From: Ceratopteris richardii
Taxonomy: Eukaryota; Streptophyta; Polypodiopsida; Polypodiales; Pteridaceae
Assembly: GCA_020310875.1 (NCBI GenBank)
Contig: CM035438.1
Span: forward strand, 102,760,563-102,824,562
Reading direction: 5' to 3'
DNA length: 64,000 nucleotides
This document shows, piece by piece, positions 10,721 through 22,869 of this stretch (the stretch's first letter is position 1; each line of letters opens with the position of its first letter). A program made the translations under genes and the position numbers. Under the pieces are notes generated by a model. It was not told where the DNA came from, searched no databases, and saw only the letters and a program-made list of their open reading frames with translations.

Positions 10721-13026
10721 AGAGACCGGCACTTTATTCACTAAAATGCTAATTTCCTACTAATGTACATGGGTAATTCACTAATCTTCTGAGGGGATGC
10801 ATCTAGAGGACTCCTCTAGTGCATTTACAACGGAAAATATATACAAAAGTGGTTATGTTACAAAAAATTGTGTGTCCAAATCGGAAAAATTTTGGGGCCC
10901 GTCTTTTTTCTCTGCTTTGTGCGCTCTTTAGCTCTGCAACAGGCGTATATACAAGCCGCGGGAAAAAACCTCCTAAAGAGGGAAAAAAGTGCCCCGATGG
11001 TCTTAGAGTGTTCACACACATCCAGGGAAAAAAATAAGACCACCCCCCTCACTCAAAAGTATATAAATATGGGCGAATTTCTCTAAGTATCTCATATTAT
11101 AAGTATAAATATTTTGGCGAATCTTTACAATATTTTCCATTTGAAATATAGAGAAGTTGGCGAATTGTTTTTATAACTTCTATTTTAAACATAAAAAATG
11201 CATGTGAGCGATACCTATTATTATCCTATGTAAAGATGGTTGATGCCAAATATATACTTGATTGAGTCTTGGTAAACCCCAAATTTATCTTCCAATGAAA
11301 GTGGAAGTATAAACTCATGGTAGTTAACCATAAGACTATATGGAAAATCAACTACATTATACATAGCATCATCCCCACTATTCATCAGTGTCCCATAGTA
11401 GGTATAGAACTAAGATTGAATGCATGCTCATACATGGACCCCACAATACACACACACACCATGAGCATGAACTCGCAAGGTATCACATGAAAGCACTTAT
11501 ATTCAAAATGCTGCTAGAAGACCCTTCAACCCTGCACCAATATTGTAGTTATAATATTTGCAAGTTTAGTAAAAAAGACATGATAGATATAGACATACCT
11601 TTAATCATCAAAACTATACCAAGTTGCAACACAAAAGCAAGCTACTCAATCCATATACCTAACATGCCTTTCATTTAAAGGACAAATCTTGATGATTAAG
11701 AGCCTACATTCTTGAGTAGACTTCAAAGGGCACCTCACTTCTATAACTTATGAGTAGTTGAAGAACACAAAGACTTGTGGAGAAGCCTCCAAGAGACATG
11801 CCACTTATGTAGGCCCCAATACATTTGAAATCTCATAGATTTGTAGAACATATACCATGATGTAGTTCATTTGTCCCCCAAATACATTAAGAACTTGACT
11901 ACTTGAGAAGACCCCAAGAAACAATTGTTATTAGAAGTTTGTGACATGTACTACTACTAAGTAGAATGAGACAAACTCCAAATATACTTTAATTACTACA
12001 TTACTAGCTGATAGATTAAGAACTCCAAAAGTTTCCACACACATCAGGTTGTCCAGTTTTGCTTGATATTGATACACATGTCTAGTTTTACACATTAGGA
12101 TGTCCAGTTTTCCATCACCTCTGGACTGTTACTAACAACATAAAGAGTTTTCTAAACTACTAAAAATATTGGTATTTAATCAAGTTCAGGGCTATGGCCT
12201 AAGATTTCTATATGATGCAGCTTTCCAAAGTAAAAATCTCTCACCTTCTCATCATCGCAACCTTCTCATTGTAACCTACAAAATCCTTTGTGATTCCCTT
12301 TAAAACTTGCATTCTGACACTACACATCTAAATAAGTTGATGATTAGGCACAAACTTTATAAAAAAACTTGAAGTATGGAATGTAATAGCTCTGCTACAT
12401 AGACAATTTGTATAGATGGCTGGGTAGTATAGGATCACACGATGGTGAAAAACTGAATTGCATCCATAGACCTTGCACACAGCCTCCAGCATGCCTAAGA
12501 TTGCTAGCTTCAACTTCACAGAAAAAGGGATAAAGGTATTCCAACCCATATAAAGCACGCCACAGGTCTCACTTAACTAATAATTAAGTTGAGTAGAGCA
12601 GATTGCCAATTATTCACTCATTTCCCTTCTGATATGTCATTCAGCCAAACCTGTTCATAGAATCCTCAGCAATGATTGTATACATATTATCTAAGGGTGA
12701 AAAAATGGTGTGAAAGTGTTGAGTGAGAGGGAATCATGCTCCACATTGATCAAAGGGCAGTGCTTGTGAAATTTAAGATCATGAACCTCCATGAACAAGT
12801 ATGCTAATTAAATCCCCATGTGTTGGAGCAACTCATCATGCATGATCATAGACAACATGAAAATCATATCAACCACTCCAACATTTGATTTGATGGTGCA
12901 AATGCATATTAATGTGGTAGAGATCCACTGTTAGTCTAGAGGCACATTAGCATCTATTTAGAGTGATCATACGCACAAACTATTTCTATCAGCTATGTTC
13001 CCCAATTAGTTTCCCTTGACCATTAA
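10721..13026. other. AT-rich stretch without recognised genes
   Basis: Part of this may be U3 of the Gy1 LTR. The rest, about 11.1-13.0 kb, is AT-rich, has no long ORF and shows no retroelement or RNA-gene motif that I can support. It may be old decayed transposon or intergenic DNA. Confidence 0.4.
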
Positions 13027-13655
13027 ACTTACTGAAATACCAGAGACAATAGAAGTATTTCAACCTTTACCGAATAGGTACAAACAATCAGACAACACCA
13101 AAGAGACAGAGAACTCAATAGTTTCAGACACACAGTACTGAAGATTCAGTACGCAACTTAGGAAGACCCTTACTGTAGCTTAATCTTTTCCGTATGATGA
13201 TAGACCTCAACACTGAAGACAACACGATACATATCAGAATCCCAGAAACACTACCACAACTACACAAACTTCCTTAGCACGTTACAGTATATCACAAGAA
13301 GAGCGACACCAAGATACACCTACTTAATTGAACAATGCCATAGAAACTTCACAGAATAGCTCGCTCAGACCACAGTCGGATAATCTTCTGAACATCTATG
13401 AAACTCACCAACAGACAGGTATCGACATATAACAAAACAAAAACAAGAACAATATACTCAGGATTGCTCAACAAACAACACAGTAACGTTCACTCAACCA
13501 CCCAGACAGACAGTCTGTTGAATCCAATCAAACATCACTATGCGTCTCTTTTTCATTGCTTTATATAAAGATTACAAGGTGTCTGTGTAACAACCTTTCG
13601 CGCGTGTGAAAAAAAGATTCAGTTATACAACTTCCAATCCGGCGGCCAATAACAC
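13027..13655 (-). repeat. Gy2 3' LTR
   Basis: This matches 22156-22784 along its whole length. The TG...CA core is 13033-13654. A palindromic TATA element (CTTTATATAAAG) lies at 13559-13570; read on the minus strand it leaves a short U3 of about 85 bp and a long R-U5, in the orientation of the coding region. Confidence 0.85.
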
Positions 13656-13680
13656 TGGCACGCACAGTGGACTCGAACCC
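13656..13680 (+). other. tRNA 3'-end-like sequence abutting the Gy2 3' LTR
   Basis: Directly inside the left LTR the plus strand starts TGGCACGCACAG and its complement contains a B-box-like GGTTCGAGTCC and ends in CCA. That is how a primer-binding site would look for a plus-strand element, yet all coding here is on the minus strand, where a polypurine tract would be expected. Its function is unclear. Confidence 0.45.
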
Positions 13681-13695
13681 ACAGGTTAATCAAAA

Positions 13696-15906
13696 TTACT
13701 GTTCTTCTATAATGCCGTCTAAATACATGTTTCTGGCTAGTCTAAAGGTTCGGGCAATTTTCTTTTTCAAAGCTTCTAACATCTGTTTGAGAGTATCCGG
13801 TTCTACTAATTGTGCATCTACTCTTACAGAACTTAATGCAATAGCTTCGGTCAGCAAAATTTTTGCTTGCGTTTGCAGAAAAGCCTCTTGTAAGTAGAAA
13901 TCGTTCGATAAGGCCGCATCTCTGGATATTTTCATTTTTGCCACTTGTTTCTCCATCTTGATTATTCTTTCTTTCTGATTATCAAGTTGATTGTCTTTTC
14001 TGTCGATCTGCTGATTCTGGAATTGAATTGTTCTTGAGTAAGCGTCCCGTTCTCTGCGAAGATCTGATATTACTTTTTGCAGTTGAGCTTCTACGGTCAA
14101 TTTTTGTTTGAGAATGTTGTTAACTTCTGATAAACTGATCTTGCATCTTTCGAGTTCTTTAGCTGTTTTCATAGCCAGATTATGTTGTTCTTGGCCTTGT
14201 TGTACTACTTCATCTAGATGCTGTCTTGTTTCTTCCAATAGATTCCCTAAGGTGATTCTTGCATCATCTTTATCCTGGAGTAATTGCTTCAGGTTAATTA
14301 TCTCTGCATCTGCAACATTTAGCAATTCCTCCTTCTCTTGTGCTGCTGCCAGGGCCTCATCTCGTTGAGTTGTAATTACTTCCTGCTCTTGATGTCTTGC
14401 CTGTAATTGCTTAATTTGTTCATTTAGCGCATGAGTTTCAGCCTTGACTGCCTGTAATTCCTCCTGGAGGGGAGTGATATCTGCCTCCATTACCTCCAAT
14501 TTGTGTTGAAAGTCATCGCGAATAGTATCTGTGACTTGCTTCATTTGTTGCGGCAGTTGTTGTAATAAATTGATCAGCAGTTGACCCATTGATGCTAACT
14601 CCGAAAATATGGGAGTGGACGGGAGTGGTAGATGAGGAAGAGGTTGTGATGAGGATGCGGTGAGGAGTTGCTGGGAGTTCGGTGGAGAGTAGTTTGGGGA
14701 TGAGGAAGAAGAAGCAGTGGGTTCTTCGGGACGAATGGGTTGGGTAGGGATAATGGGGTTGAGTGGCGGCTCCGGTGGGGGAGTGGGAAGAACAGAGTTA
14801 GACTGTGTTACCTTATCTATGGTCTGTTGTGCAGTGTCGGCAGCTGTGGACTCGACTGCTTTCAATAGCTCTTCGAAAACTTCTTTAATGACCTGTTCTC
14901 CTTCCTCTTGTCGTTCCTGCTCAGATTGCTGCTGGGATGCTTCTTGTGACGAGCTTGTGTCAGAGTCGGTGTGATCCTCCTGTTCTTGTTGCTCTTCTGA
15001 TGAAGACTGTGCTGATGATTCGTGTTGCATAGATGTTGCAGTGTCATGGAAGGTTTCTTCGTCCTGTTTTTCTTCTTCTTTGTCATCTTCTTTATTTCCT
15101 TCATCTGAACCGTGTGCTTCACTTTCAGATGAACTGATTCTAATTCTTTTCCGGCGGAAGAGTTGATTGATTTCCTCTTCGTCTTCTTCATCATCTTCCA
15201 ATAATTGGGCCGACTCTTCATGGTGCAGGATCGGGCCTCTGGGTGGTGGTTGTGCTACAAGAATGGCCGGAAAAAGGAAAGATATGATGTGCGGCAGTCT
15301 GGACCTTGGCATTCCTCCCTTGTTTACCTGTTTGATAATTGAAACGCATTCTTTGTGAATGCGGTGGAAGAAGTACGATGCAAAATTTATAGGCTCTCGG
15401 GTAGCTAAGTCTATGGTGGAGTAGAAGGGATGAGATATTCCATATGTGTGCTTTTGGAGATTGAGGATGGCTACTAAGAATTGTAGCGTAGATCTCTCAG
15501 GTTCAGGACGGCAGAGGATGGCGTATTCGTTAGAGGAACTCCTAGGGAATAATTGATTCATTGTGGCGATCGGCAGATTTGGGCCACTTTCCCGACCTTG
15601 TCGAGGGAGTCGAAATGCATCAGCAAAGGCCTGGAACGTGATTACGGTTCGTGAGGGTAGGGATGTGATCGCTTAACTTTGCTCGGTGGCAAGTGTGTTA
15701 GCGATAGCGGCGATTATCTGGGCAAAGAACGGGTGGGATTCCATTGAATGCCACAACAGTTCAGCGAAATTGGCCAACCCACGTATGCGCAGGAACTCTC
15801 CTACATCGGTAGGGAGTCCGTCATGGAAAGCGGCATAGTTTGCCAGAGCTTCCATGGCGCACACAGAAAACGCAAGCACAAGACACAAAGCACAGGGTTT
15901 ACACAA
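13696..15906 (-). pseudogene. Gy2 ORF downstream of integrase: N-terminal plant-transposon-like domain plus long coiled coil; one premature stop
   Basis: A single frame runs from the ATG at 15906 to the stop at 13696-13698, broken only by an in-frame TAA at 15673-15675. The part after the next ATG (15561) is 621 codons long. The N-terminal ~220 residues are globular and resemble the putative plant transposon protein domain (PF20167) by pattern, a recollection rather than a search. A very acidic Ser/Glu/Asp stretch follows, then a Pro/Ser-rich segment, then about 260 residues of strong heptad-type coiled coil rich in Gln, Glu and Leu. The C-terminus is short and basic. It occupies the position of env-like ORFs in Athila-type elements, but no signal peptide or transmembrane segment is convincing; the hydrophobic start of the upstream piece (MCKPCALCLVLAFSVCA) is the only candidate. 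Function unknown. Confidence 0.7.
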
Positions 15907-16190
15907 TCACACAAATCACGCAAACACAATAGTGATTTTCGGCGAAGCGAAGAAGGTTAAGTAGATGCGCTGAAGTGAAGAGCAGTCAAAATCAATAATC
16001 ATCGTGCGACGCTGAGATGAGAACTTCATAACTTCGGTGTGCATGCATGAGCAGCTTGAAAGGGAAGGGTGGTTGTTGACATAATTAGGTATCAAAACGT
16101 GAATATTTACAGACTTATTTTATTAAGCGTGCAAAACAAAAGAAAAGAAAAAGAGAAATAAGAAAACGCAAAATACGCGGACCATCCGCA
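15907..16190 (-). other. Gy2 spacer between pol and the 3' ORF
   Basis: This is AT-rich, purine-rich on the plus strand near 16130-16170, with no ORF. It could hold a splice site or internal start region for the downstream ORF, but nothing specific can be shown. Confidence 0.4.
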
Positions 16191-17670
16191 GAACGTTTCA
16201 GTGTGGATCGGATGCTTGTTGGTACGGCCGCAGCTTTGATCCATTTATCACCTTTGGAAGAGGAATTCCGGTCAAAGTATTCAATCGAAACGTGGCTGGA
16301 CCCACCTTTTTAGAAATCTGGTAGGGGCCAAACCATCATAATTTAAATTTGCCAGTAGAGCGATTCGACTTGGCATTGTAGAAGAGTACAAGTTGCCCTA
16401 CCGTAAAAACTAGAGTCCTTAGATATCGATCATGTGTTCGAGCTTGTCTTAACTGAACTTCCTGGATAGTCAGAAAACTTGTCCATCGATGCTCATCCAG
16501 TTCTCTGAGTGTATATAGCCGAAATGATAAAGAATCTTCTAGTATCAATTTCTGAGTGAGAGCCACACGTAAACTTGGCACAACAATCTCCATTGGTGCT
16601 ATGGTTTCCAATCCATAAGCTAGTTTGAAAGGTGTTAATCGTGTTGCTACCTTGTATGTAGTCCTGTATGCCCATAATATTGCAGGTAACAGTTGATCCC
16701 ATCTTTCCGGTGCTTCTAGAATCAGTTTTCGAAGCATATTCAACAGGGTCTTGTTTGTACTCTCAGCCAAACCATTTGCACGAGGATAATATGGTGAACT
16801 GAATTTATGCATGATCTGAAAAGAATGTGTGAGTACTTTCATTAGGTTGTTGACAAAATGAGTGCCTTGATCTGTAACAAGCTCTAGAGGTAAACCAAAA
16901 CGCGGAAAGACATCTTTCATTAGAAACTTTTCCACCGAAACAACTGTGGCAGACTTTAAAGCCCATGCTTCTGCCCATCTGGTTGCATAGTCTGTACATG
17001 TCAGAATATAACGATTACTACTGAGTATTGTTGGCGGTGTAATAGGTCCAATAAATTCTAGATCCCACTTCTAAAAAGGTTCTAATGGCAAGATAGGTTG
17101 TAGAGGGAAAAAATGGCACTGCAACGGCTGTCCAGATCTTTCACAATTATCACATTTTTTGACAAACTGCAATACATCCCTGTACATAGTAGGCCACCAA
17201 AGTCCACTCTGCAAAATTTTCCGGTGTGTTAAATCTACAGCAAAATGCCCACCGGAAGGAATTGAGTGAGCCAAAGTAATGACTGAGTTAACTTCATGTG
17301 GTGGAATACAATGAAGTAAAACTCCTGTGTAATCCATATAGTATAATTCCCCAGCAATCAACCAAAATTTGCGACTGTATACTGCAATCTTCCTACGCAT
17401 TGCAGGAGATGTTGTAGAAGGAAGGCATCCATCAGTCAAAGAAGTTAACAACTGATCATAGTAATTAGTTGTCACAGGAGGATCTGCAATTTCATCATTA
17501 GTTGGTTCAGTGCTGTAAATCGCTGGTGTGGTGTCATCAACACCGACCGGAGCTTCACCGGAATCTAAACGAGAAAGGAAATATGCTAAGGCATGTGAGC
17601 TGCCTGGACGATGAATCACTTCATAATCAAATTCTTTAAGAGCAGAACCCATTGCGCTAATCGACCACAT
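16190..17670 (-). pseudogene. Gy2 RNase H end and integrase
   Basis: One reading phase (17670 down to about 16190) encodes the RNase H tail (EFDYEV, LSRLDSGEAP), an H2C2 zinc finger ending CDNCERSGQP, the integrase core with a DFIGP-like segment around 17050, the second catalytic Asp in VTDQGTHF, and the Glu in NGLAESTNK, then a GPY/F-type module (WFGPYQI). A TAG at 17071-17073 interrupts the core just before its first Asp region, and another stop at 16336-16338 precedes the GPY module. The enzyme would insert element DNA into chromosomes; this copy cannot make it whole. Confidence 0.85.
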
Positions 17671-18785
17671 AAATGTTGTTGCCGAACCAGATAGACAAGT
17701 GCAGCATGATCTACATGAAAAGTAAATTTGCGGCCAAGTAAATAATGCCTAAATTTCTTGACAGAGTATACTAGACCCAGACATTCCCTTTCAGTTACAG
17801 AGTAATTCTTTTCAGTAGGGGCAAGCCTTCGACTTGCATAGTACACTGGCCGAAACCACTTATCGGTTTGTTGCATTAGAACATTGCCAATTGCTATATC
17901 TGAAGCATCAACAAATACATGAAATGGGCGATCCCAGTCAGGAGGTTGTAAGATTGGAACCTGTGTTCGTAATCCCTTTAGACGATCAAAAGCAATTTGA
18001 CATTCTTGAGTCCACTCAAATTGTCGAGGAGTCTTGGTTATTAACCGGTTCAGTGGTATCGCCAAATGAGCAAGCCACCGTAAGTGTCGACCATGCGATA
18101 TTACTTGGCCCATGAAGCGCATTACTTCCTTAGGTGTAGTGGGCACAGGTGCTTCTAACACAGCTGTAATTTTATCTGGATCCACCTGTATACCCTGTGT
18201 AGATACAATGTGGCCAAGTAGATTTCCACATGAAACCGTAAACACAGATTTGTTTGGGTTCAAACAGAGTCTGTATTCTCTGCACTTCTCAAAGCAACAC
18301 CGTAAATGGAACAAGTGTGCTACCATCTTACCGAATAACGAAAAATCATCAAGATATACTTGCATAAAAGAGGTAAGGTAAGGAGAAAATATTTCCTGCT
18401 CAGCCATTCTAACTTGATTATACCCATTGTATCCATTTAGGAATGAATACATTTCATGTACTGCTACTCTATCAAGCATCGTGTCAAGAAAAGGTAGTGG
18501 AAATGGATCAGGCACCGTAGCTGCGTTCAGTTTCCGATAGTCCACACAGATTCGCAGTTGCTTATTCTTTTTAGGAACAATAACAATTGGTGAGATCCAT
18601 TCAGCATGCTCTATTGGTACAATGAATCCGACTTTGAGTAGCCTATCAAGCTCTGCCTTTACCTGTGATGCATAGGTCGGATTCATCTGATAGCTGGGTT
18701 GCTTGATTGGTTTTGCTTCCGGCTTCACGTGACCCTGTGTTGATAGATGTGCGGGTCCAGACCTTTCATATCTTTGTAATCCCAT
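17616..18785 (-). pseudogene. Gy2 reverse transcriptase and RNase H with internal deletion
   Basis: A 389-codon frame contains the RT start (RICVDYRKLNAAT, NGYNGYNQVRM), the catalytic YLDD, and RNase H (VDASDIAIG, ASRRLAPTEKNYS, HVDHAAL). Between GYNQVRM and the YLDD segment about 40 residues normally present in gypsy RTs, including the MPFGL-type motif, are missing, so RT is inactive. The frame leaves the RNase H phase near 17640, and the true continuation is in the overlapping frame to its left. It overlaps the upstream linker frame at its right end. Confidence 0.9.
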
Positions 18786-19402
18786 GCAAAGACGTCAGAG
18801 AACTCTCGGAGTAGCTGGATTAAGTCTGCTTGAAATACTTCCGCTAGGGTTTCCCTTATCTTGACAGGACGCGGATGGGCCTCATCTCCTAAATTATAAG
18901 TGATCAACTGATCTTCTGGAACATAGAATTATCGGGACTTCTCTGCATCATCAGCTGGCTTAAAAAGTTGTTGTAGATCAGCTTCATCTATAGCAGTGGT
19001 ATCCTCTTTCTTATCTTCTTCTGTTACAGGCATCACCGTACAAACTACGGGATTCCAATTATCTACAACAGATTGTAGATCAACAGTTCCTAGGGAGATC
19101 AAATCAATATTATTCTTTAAAAACTCTTCTTCTTCATCATCTGACAACACATCTAACATATGAACTGGTTCTGCAAAATACGGTCTAGCATGCAATTTGC
19201 AGGGCTATATAGCATCTAATTTTACAGCATATTTACGATTATTGTCTTTGAAAGTGAGTTCCTGTGCAGACCAATCTTGTATAACCTTAGCTTGCTTCAG
19301 CCAAGGACGGCCAAAAAGAAGATTATAATCAAGGGTGGATTCCGATAATTCTAGGACGACAAAGGTCATTTTAAATGTGGTACCCTGCAAAGTTATTGGC
19401 AC
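18725..19402 (-). pseudogene. Gy2 protease C-terminal half and protease-RT linker, in pieces
   Basis: Three short frames follow each other. 19205-19402 carries the protease C-terminal half with the LLFGRPWL motif typical of retropepsins. 18929-19195 is an acidic linker. 18725-18907 has the FSDVFAW-DYKDMKGLDP segment that precedes RT in OTA-branch elements. Stops and phase changes separate them. Confidence 0.75.
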
Positions 19403-19485
19403 GTTTCAGACAATTCCTACTGGATGGACCCTTGACTGGTCAGCCATTCTGACAAAAAACTGGACTGGTTCGATTTCGGTCCATC

Positions 19486-20193
19486 CTAACATCTTACACA
19501 GTGCAGCAGTAGCAATGTTGACACCAGATCCCCATCAATTAGTACCTGTGTAATGTTATGATTTTTATACCATACCGTAATTAAAGGAACCGAATGATCG
19601 ATCGTAGAATCAGGGTCCGGTTGCACTGTCGATGTTGCTGGAATGCAAGAAGGTACAGGACTGAACTGTTGTTGGAATTGCTGCCGAATTCCTGGTACTA
19701 GTGCAAGTAATTGGCCAAGAGGAAGAGTAATGGACGCTTTAGATAAAATTTCCCAGGCCTTATGTGATTGAATTGTGTTTTCCACAGATTCTGAAGATGA
19801 TGCACTGGCTGAAGATGATGTACCTATTGAAGATGATGTGCCTGCTACTGAATTAGAATCTTGTTTTTGTGTTCCTTCCTTGGTTAGCGGAGCCTGGGTC
19901 ACCGGAATAGGATCTGGAAACACTGGAGGTTCGGCGGTGGTCCATTGACTGGCCTTATCATACATCCTTTGTTGTTCATGTATGCTTGGTTCAAATTCTT
20001 CTGCTGCTGGTTGCAATTGCTTACCGGATCGGGTCTGAATTACTACAGCTTGCGTTTCTACTGTTGTGATTTGTACCATATTAGTCATTGGGTTTTGACG
20101 TTCTTTCTTCCTCTGATCATACTCAGCTGCATCCTTACAAAATCTTCTAATGTGACCAAATTCACCACAAAAATGGCAGCGCGGTGGTGGCAA
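19486..20193 (-). pseudogene. Gy2 nucleocapsid zinc knuckle and start of protease, frameshifted at the active site
   Basis: A CCHC knuckle (CHFCGEFGHIRRFC) opens this 235-codon frame, followed by a Ser/Gln-rich spacer. It ends at the start of the protease, where the IDG catalytic segment at about 19525-19550 loses phase; the bases just downstream continue a protease-like reading in another frame. A one-base loss in a G run would explain it. No functional protease is encoded. Confidence 0.75.
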
Positions 20194-20307
20194 ATTAGTA
20201 TTTTCCTGTGCTGGTTTGGCTTGCCAGCGGTTTGCATTGTAGTTATTATTTCTCTGTCCTCTCTAATTTCGATAGCCTTGTTGCTGGTTGTTTCTCATTT
20301 GAGGTGG

Positions 20308-20766
20308 TCAATAGTGATTGGCTGGTTGTCCTGGTTCCTGTATAATAGCATTGACAGTTGCTGGTCCCTGTACTTTGGCGTTGTATGCGCAGTTTTCAGT
20401 GGAGTGTCCGATAATATTGCAGATAGCGCAAAACAACTGATTAAGTGCACAAGTGGCACTAGTATATCCTGAATTTTTGCATGTGGTGCAGTACATCTGT
20501 CTGGTCGGATCTTCTGCAACATTTTTATTTGCTTTTAACCATTCCAAGTCTTCTGTAAATCCTCCAACCTTGTTCTCAAGCTGCAAAGCCATTGCAATCA
20601 TTGCATCTAGTGTCATAGCTCCTACACAGCGTATGATCATAATCTGTTTAAGTTGCAGAGTCAATCCATTGATAAACCATTGCGTGATAACGTCATCCGA
20701 CAGGTTAGCATGTGCTGGTGGTAATTGCCTCAAATGGGTTCTGAATAGAGTGGCATATTCCTGCAC
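20308..20766 (-). pseudogene. Gy2 Gag middle and C-terminal part
   Basis: These 152 codons continue the capsid region (LRQLPPAH, ITQWFINGL, MALQLENKV) and end with Cys-rich segments including C-x2-C-x4-H-x4-C-like spacing (CAICNIIGHSTENC), a zinc knuckle. The frame is separated by stops from the Gag N-terminal part to the right. Confidence 0.75.
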
Positions 20767-20841
20767 TGTTTGATTTATCTTTTGTCTATTGTTTTGCAGG
20801 TAGTCGAAAATTTCGGCTGGATTCTTCTTTAGCCTGAATCT

Positions 20842-21795
20842 CTACAAAAATGCATCCCTTATTGCTTCATAGGTGCCGAAGTGGTTAATATCATATTCTA
20901 TAAGCCATCTGGCTGCTTCATTAACCAAGGTAGATTGGAAGACAATAGCTTTATATGCGGGATCAGGTGGATGATTGAGCACTGCGTAACTTATCTCAAA
21001 TGTGCGTACATGAGCATCTGGGTCATCTCCTGGAAATCCACCGAATTTAGTGTACATAACTCCTGTTGGAGTTGGCCGTGGTGGAAATCGATGTTGCTGT
21101 GGCTGCTGTTGCTGCTGCGGTTGTTGTTGTTGTTGTTGTTGTTGCCCACTCATCGTGCTGGCAGTTGTATTGCAACTACACTCTGTATCCCGAGGTGGAA
21201 TATCTGAATCGACGGAATCTGTATCGTCAGCCTGTGCACTTTCCGGTTTGATAATCTTATTCAGTATGTTTCGAATCTCAGTTTCGAACAAGCTACCTTC
21301 CTTCTTGATGTCAATGGTAGGGAAGCTTACTCCCAATAGCAGCGACTGGACTGAAGATTCACCAATAAATGGTAAACCGTTACCGAAAAACTGTGAATTT
21401 TCAATAACTTGTACCGAAATAACACCGGAAGGTGTCGATTTTTCACCAAAACAAAGTGCTCCTTCTCCTTCACTGGTTTCTTTGGCCAAGACGTTTCTAT
21501 TCGTAAACAAATTCGAATCTTTATCTAATGGTGTTAAACTAACTTCATGCTGCGTCCCGGTAGATTCTGGAGTTACTATATCTTCGACAGACCGTGCCAA
21601 AATCGCATCGGAATCTGCCAGAGATGTAGTTCGTTCCGTCGGAATATGACCGGAATCACTACTAAGGTTCTTCACTTTCTTGATAACTAGGTTAGACCTA
21701 TCTGCGCTTCTACCTCCTGGAGGCATCCTTAGCAAATTAGGTACCCAAGGTTGTCGGTTCTTCGGATACGTTTCATCGGATCGAGTAACCGGCAT
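20842..21795 (-). pseudogene. Gy2 Gag N-terminal part
   Basis: The 317-codon frame starts at an ATG about 360 bp inside the 5' LTR. Residues 1-215 are Ser/Asp-rich without a recognised fold. A polyglutamine run follows (plus 21098-21150), then a Retrotrans_gag-like capsid start (YTKFGGFPGDDPDAHVRTFE, EAARWLIEY). The frame ends within the capsid and the homologous continuation is in another phase, so this copy of gag is broken. Confidence 0.8.
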
Positions 21796-22155
21796 GTATC
21801 ATCTTTTGTACTAATCGTGTACTATTACTGTCGATTTACAATCTATAGTCGCGTTACCACAATCGATTTGCAACAATCTGATCTGTTGCCACCTTCGCAT
21901 AGACGGTGCCAGTGTTAAACGTTGTTCTAACTATCATAAGTGTGTTTAAACATTTATTGGGTTCTTGGGAGTGGTAGGGGTCTGTTAGACAGAGGCCCTA
22001 TACTTGGTTCCCAAACTAACCATTTCCATACAGCAATATATGGATGCGCAGAACTCTATTAAGACTCTGTTACGTTTAGGAACTTTATAGTTCTCGATCA
22101 AAATCCGTCCAAAGTGTACCGAATACACTAAATTGCTACACTGTTCTGCACATAG
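21796..22155 (-). other. Gy2 leader between 5' LTR and gag
   Basis: Non-coding. No tRNA-complementary sequence beginning TGG was found next to the 5' LTR end, which is unusual for an LTR element. Confidence 0.5.
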
Positions 22156-22784
22156 ACTTACTGAAATACCAGAGACAATAGTAGTATTTCAACCTTTACC
22201 GAATAGGTACAAACAATCAGACAACACCGAAGAGACAAAGAACTCAATAGTTTCAGACACACAGTACTGAAGATTCAGTACGCAACTTAGGAAGACCCTT
22301 ACTGTAGCTTAATCTTTTCCGTATGACGATAGACCTCAACACTGAAGACACCACTATACAGATCAGAATCCCAGAAACACTACCACAACTACACAGACTT
22401 CCTTAGCACGTTACGGTATATCACAAGAAGAGTGACACCAAGATACACCTACTTAATTGAACAATGCCATAAAAACTTCACAGAATAGCTCGCTCAGACC
22501 ACAGTCGGATAATCTTCTGAACATCTATGAAACTCACCAACAGACAGGTATCGACAGATAACAAAATAGAAACAAGAACAATATACTCAGGATTGCTCAA
22601 GAGACAACACAGTAACGTTCACTCAACCACCCAGACAGACAGTCTGTTGAATCCAATTGAACGTCACTCTGCATCTCTTTTTCATTGCTTTATATAAAGA
22701 TTACAAGGTGTCTGCGTAACAACCTTTCGCGCGTGTGAAGAAAAGATTCAATTATACAACTTCCAATCCGGCGGCCGATAACAC
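22156..22784 (-). repeat. Gy2 5' LTR
   Basis: The partner of 13027-13655; TG...CA core 22162-22783 (622 bp, same length as the other copy). The TATA palindrome CTTTATATAAAG is at 22688-22699. Confidence 0.85.
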
Positions 22785-22804
22785 AACATTAGAAACAACC
22801 AAGG

Positions 22805-22869
22805 AATGAGTACATATGCTTACTGCATGAGTACATATGCTTACTGCATGAGTACATATGCTTACTGCA
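22805..22869. repeat. Three tandem copies of a 21 bp unit
   Basis: ATGAGTACATATGCTTACTGC occurs three times head to tail with no mismatch, directly beside the Gy2 right flank. Confidence 0.95.

Larger units (their letters stand above)
13027..22784 (-). mobile_element. Gy2: decayed Ty3/gypsy (OTA-like) LTR retrotransposon with an extra 3' ORF
   Basis: Two direct repeats of about 629 bp flank minus-strand gag, protease, RT, RNase H, integrase and a further long ORF in the usual position downstream of pol. The repeats differ at about 27 sites by eye (around 4%), and all pol and gag frames are broken by stops, frameshifts and at least one deletion, so the copy is old and inactive. A possible target duplication CATTA (13021-13025 and 22787-22791) is one or two bases off the LTR ends and is therefore uncertain. 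Confidence 0.85.

Noticed and set aside
12328-12558. Possible PPR-like ORF left of Gy2
   Set aside because: Only one short segment (LAILGMLEAVCKVYG) looks PPR-like; too little to call without a search.
21050-21649. 199-codon plus-strand ORF with poly-Cys
   Set aside because: Antisense shadow of the polyglutamine run and Gag of Gy2.
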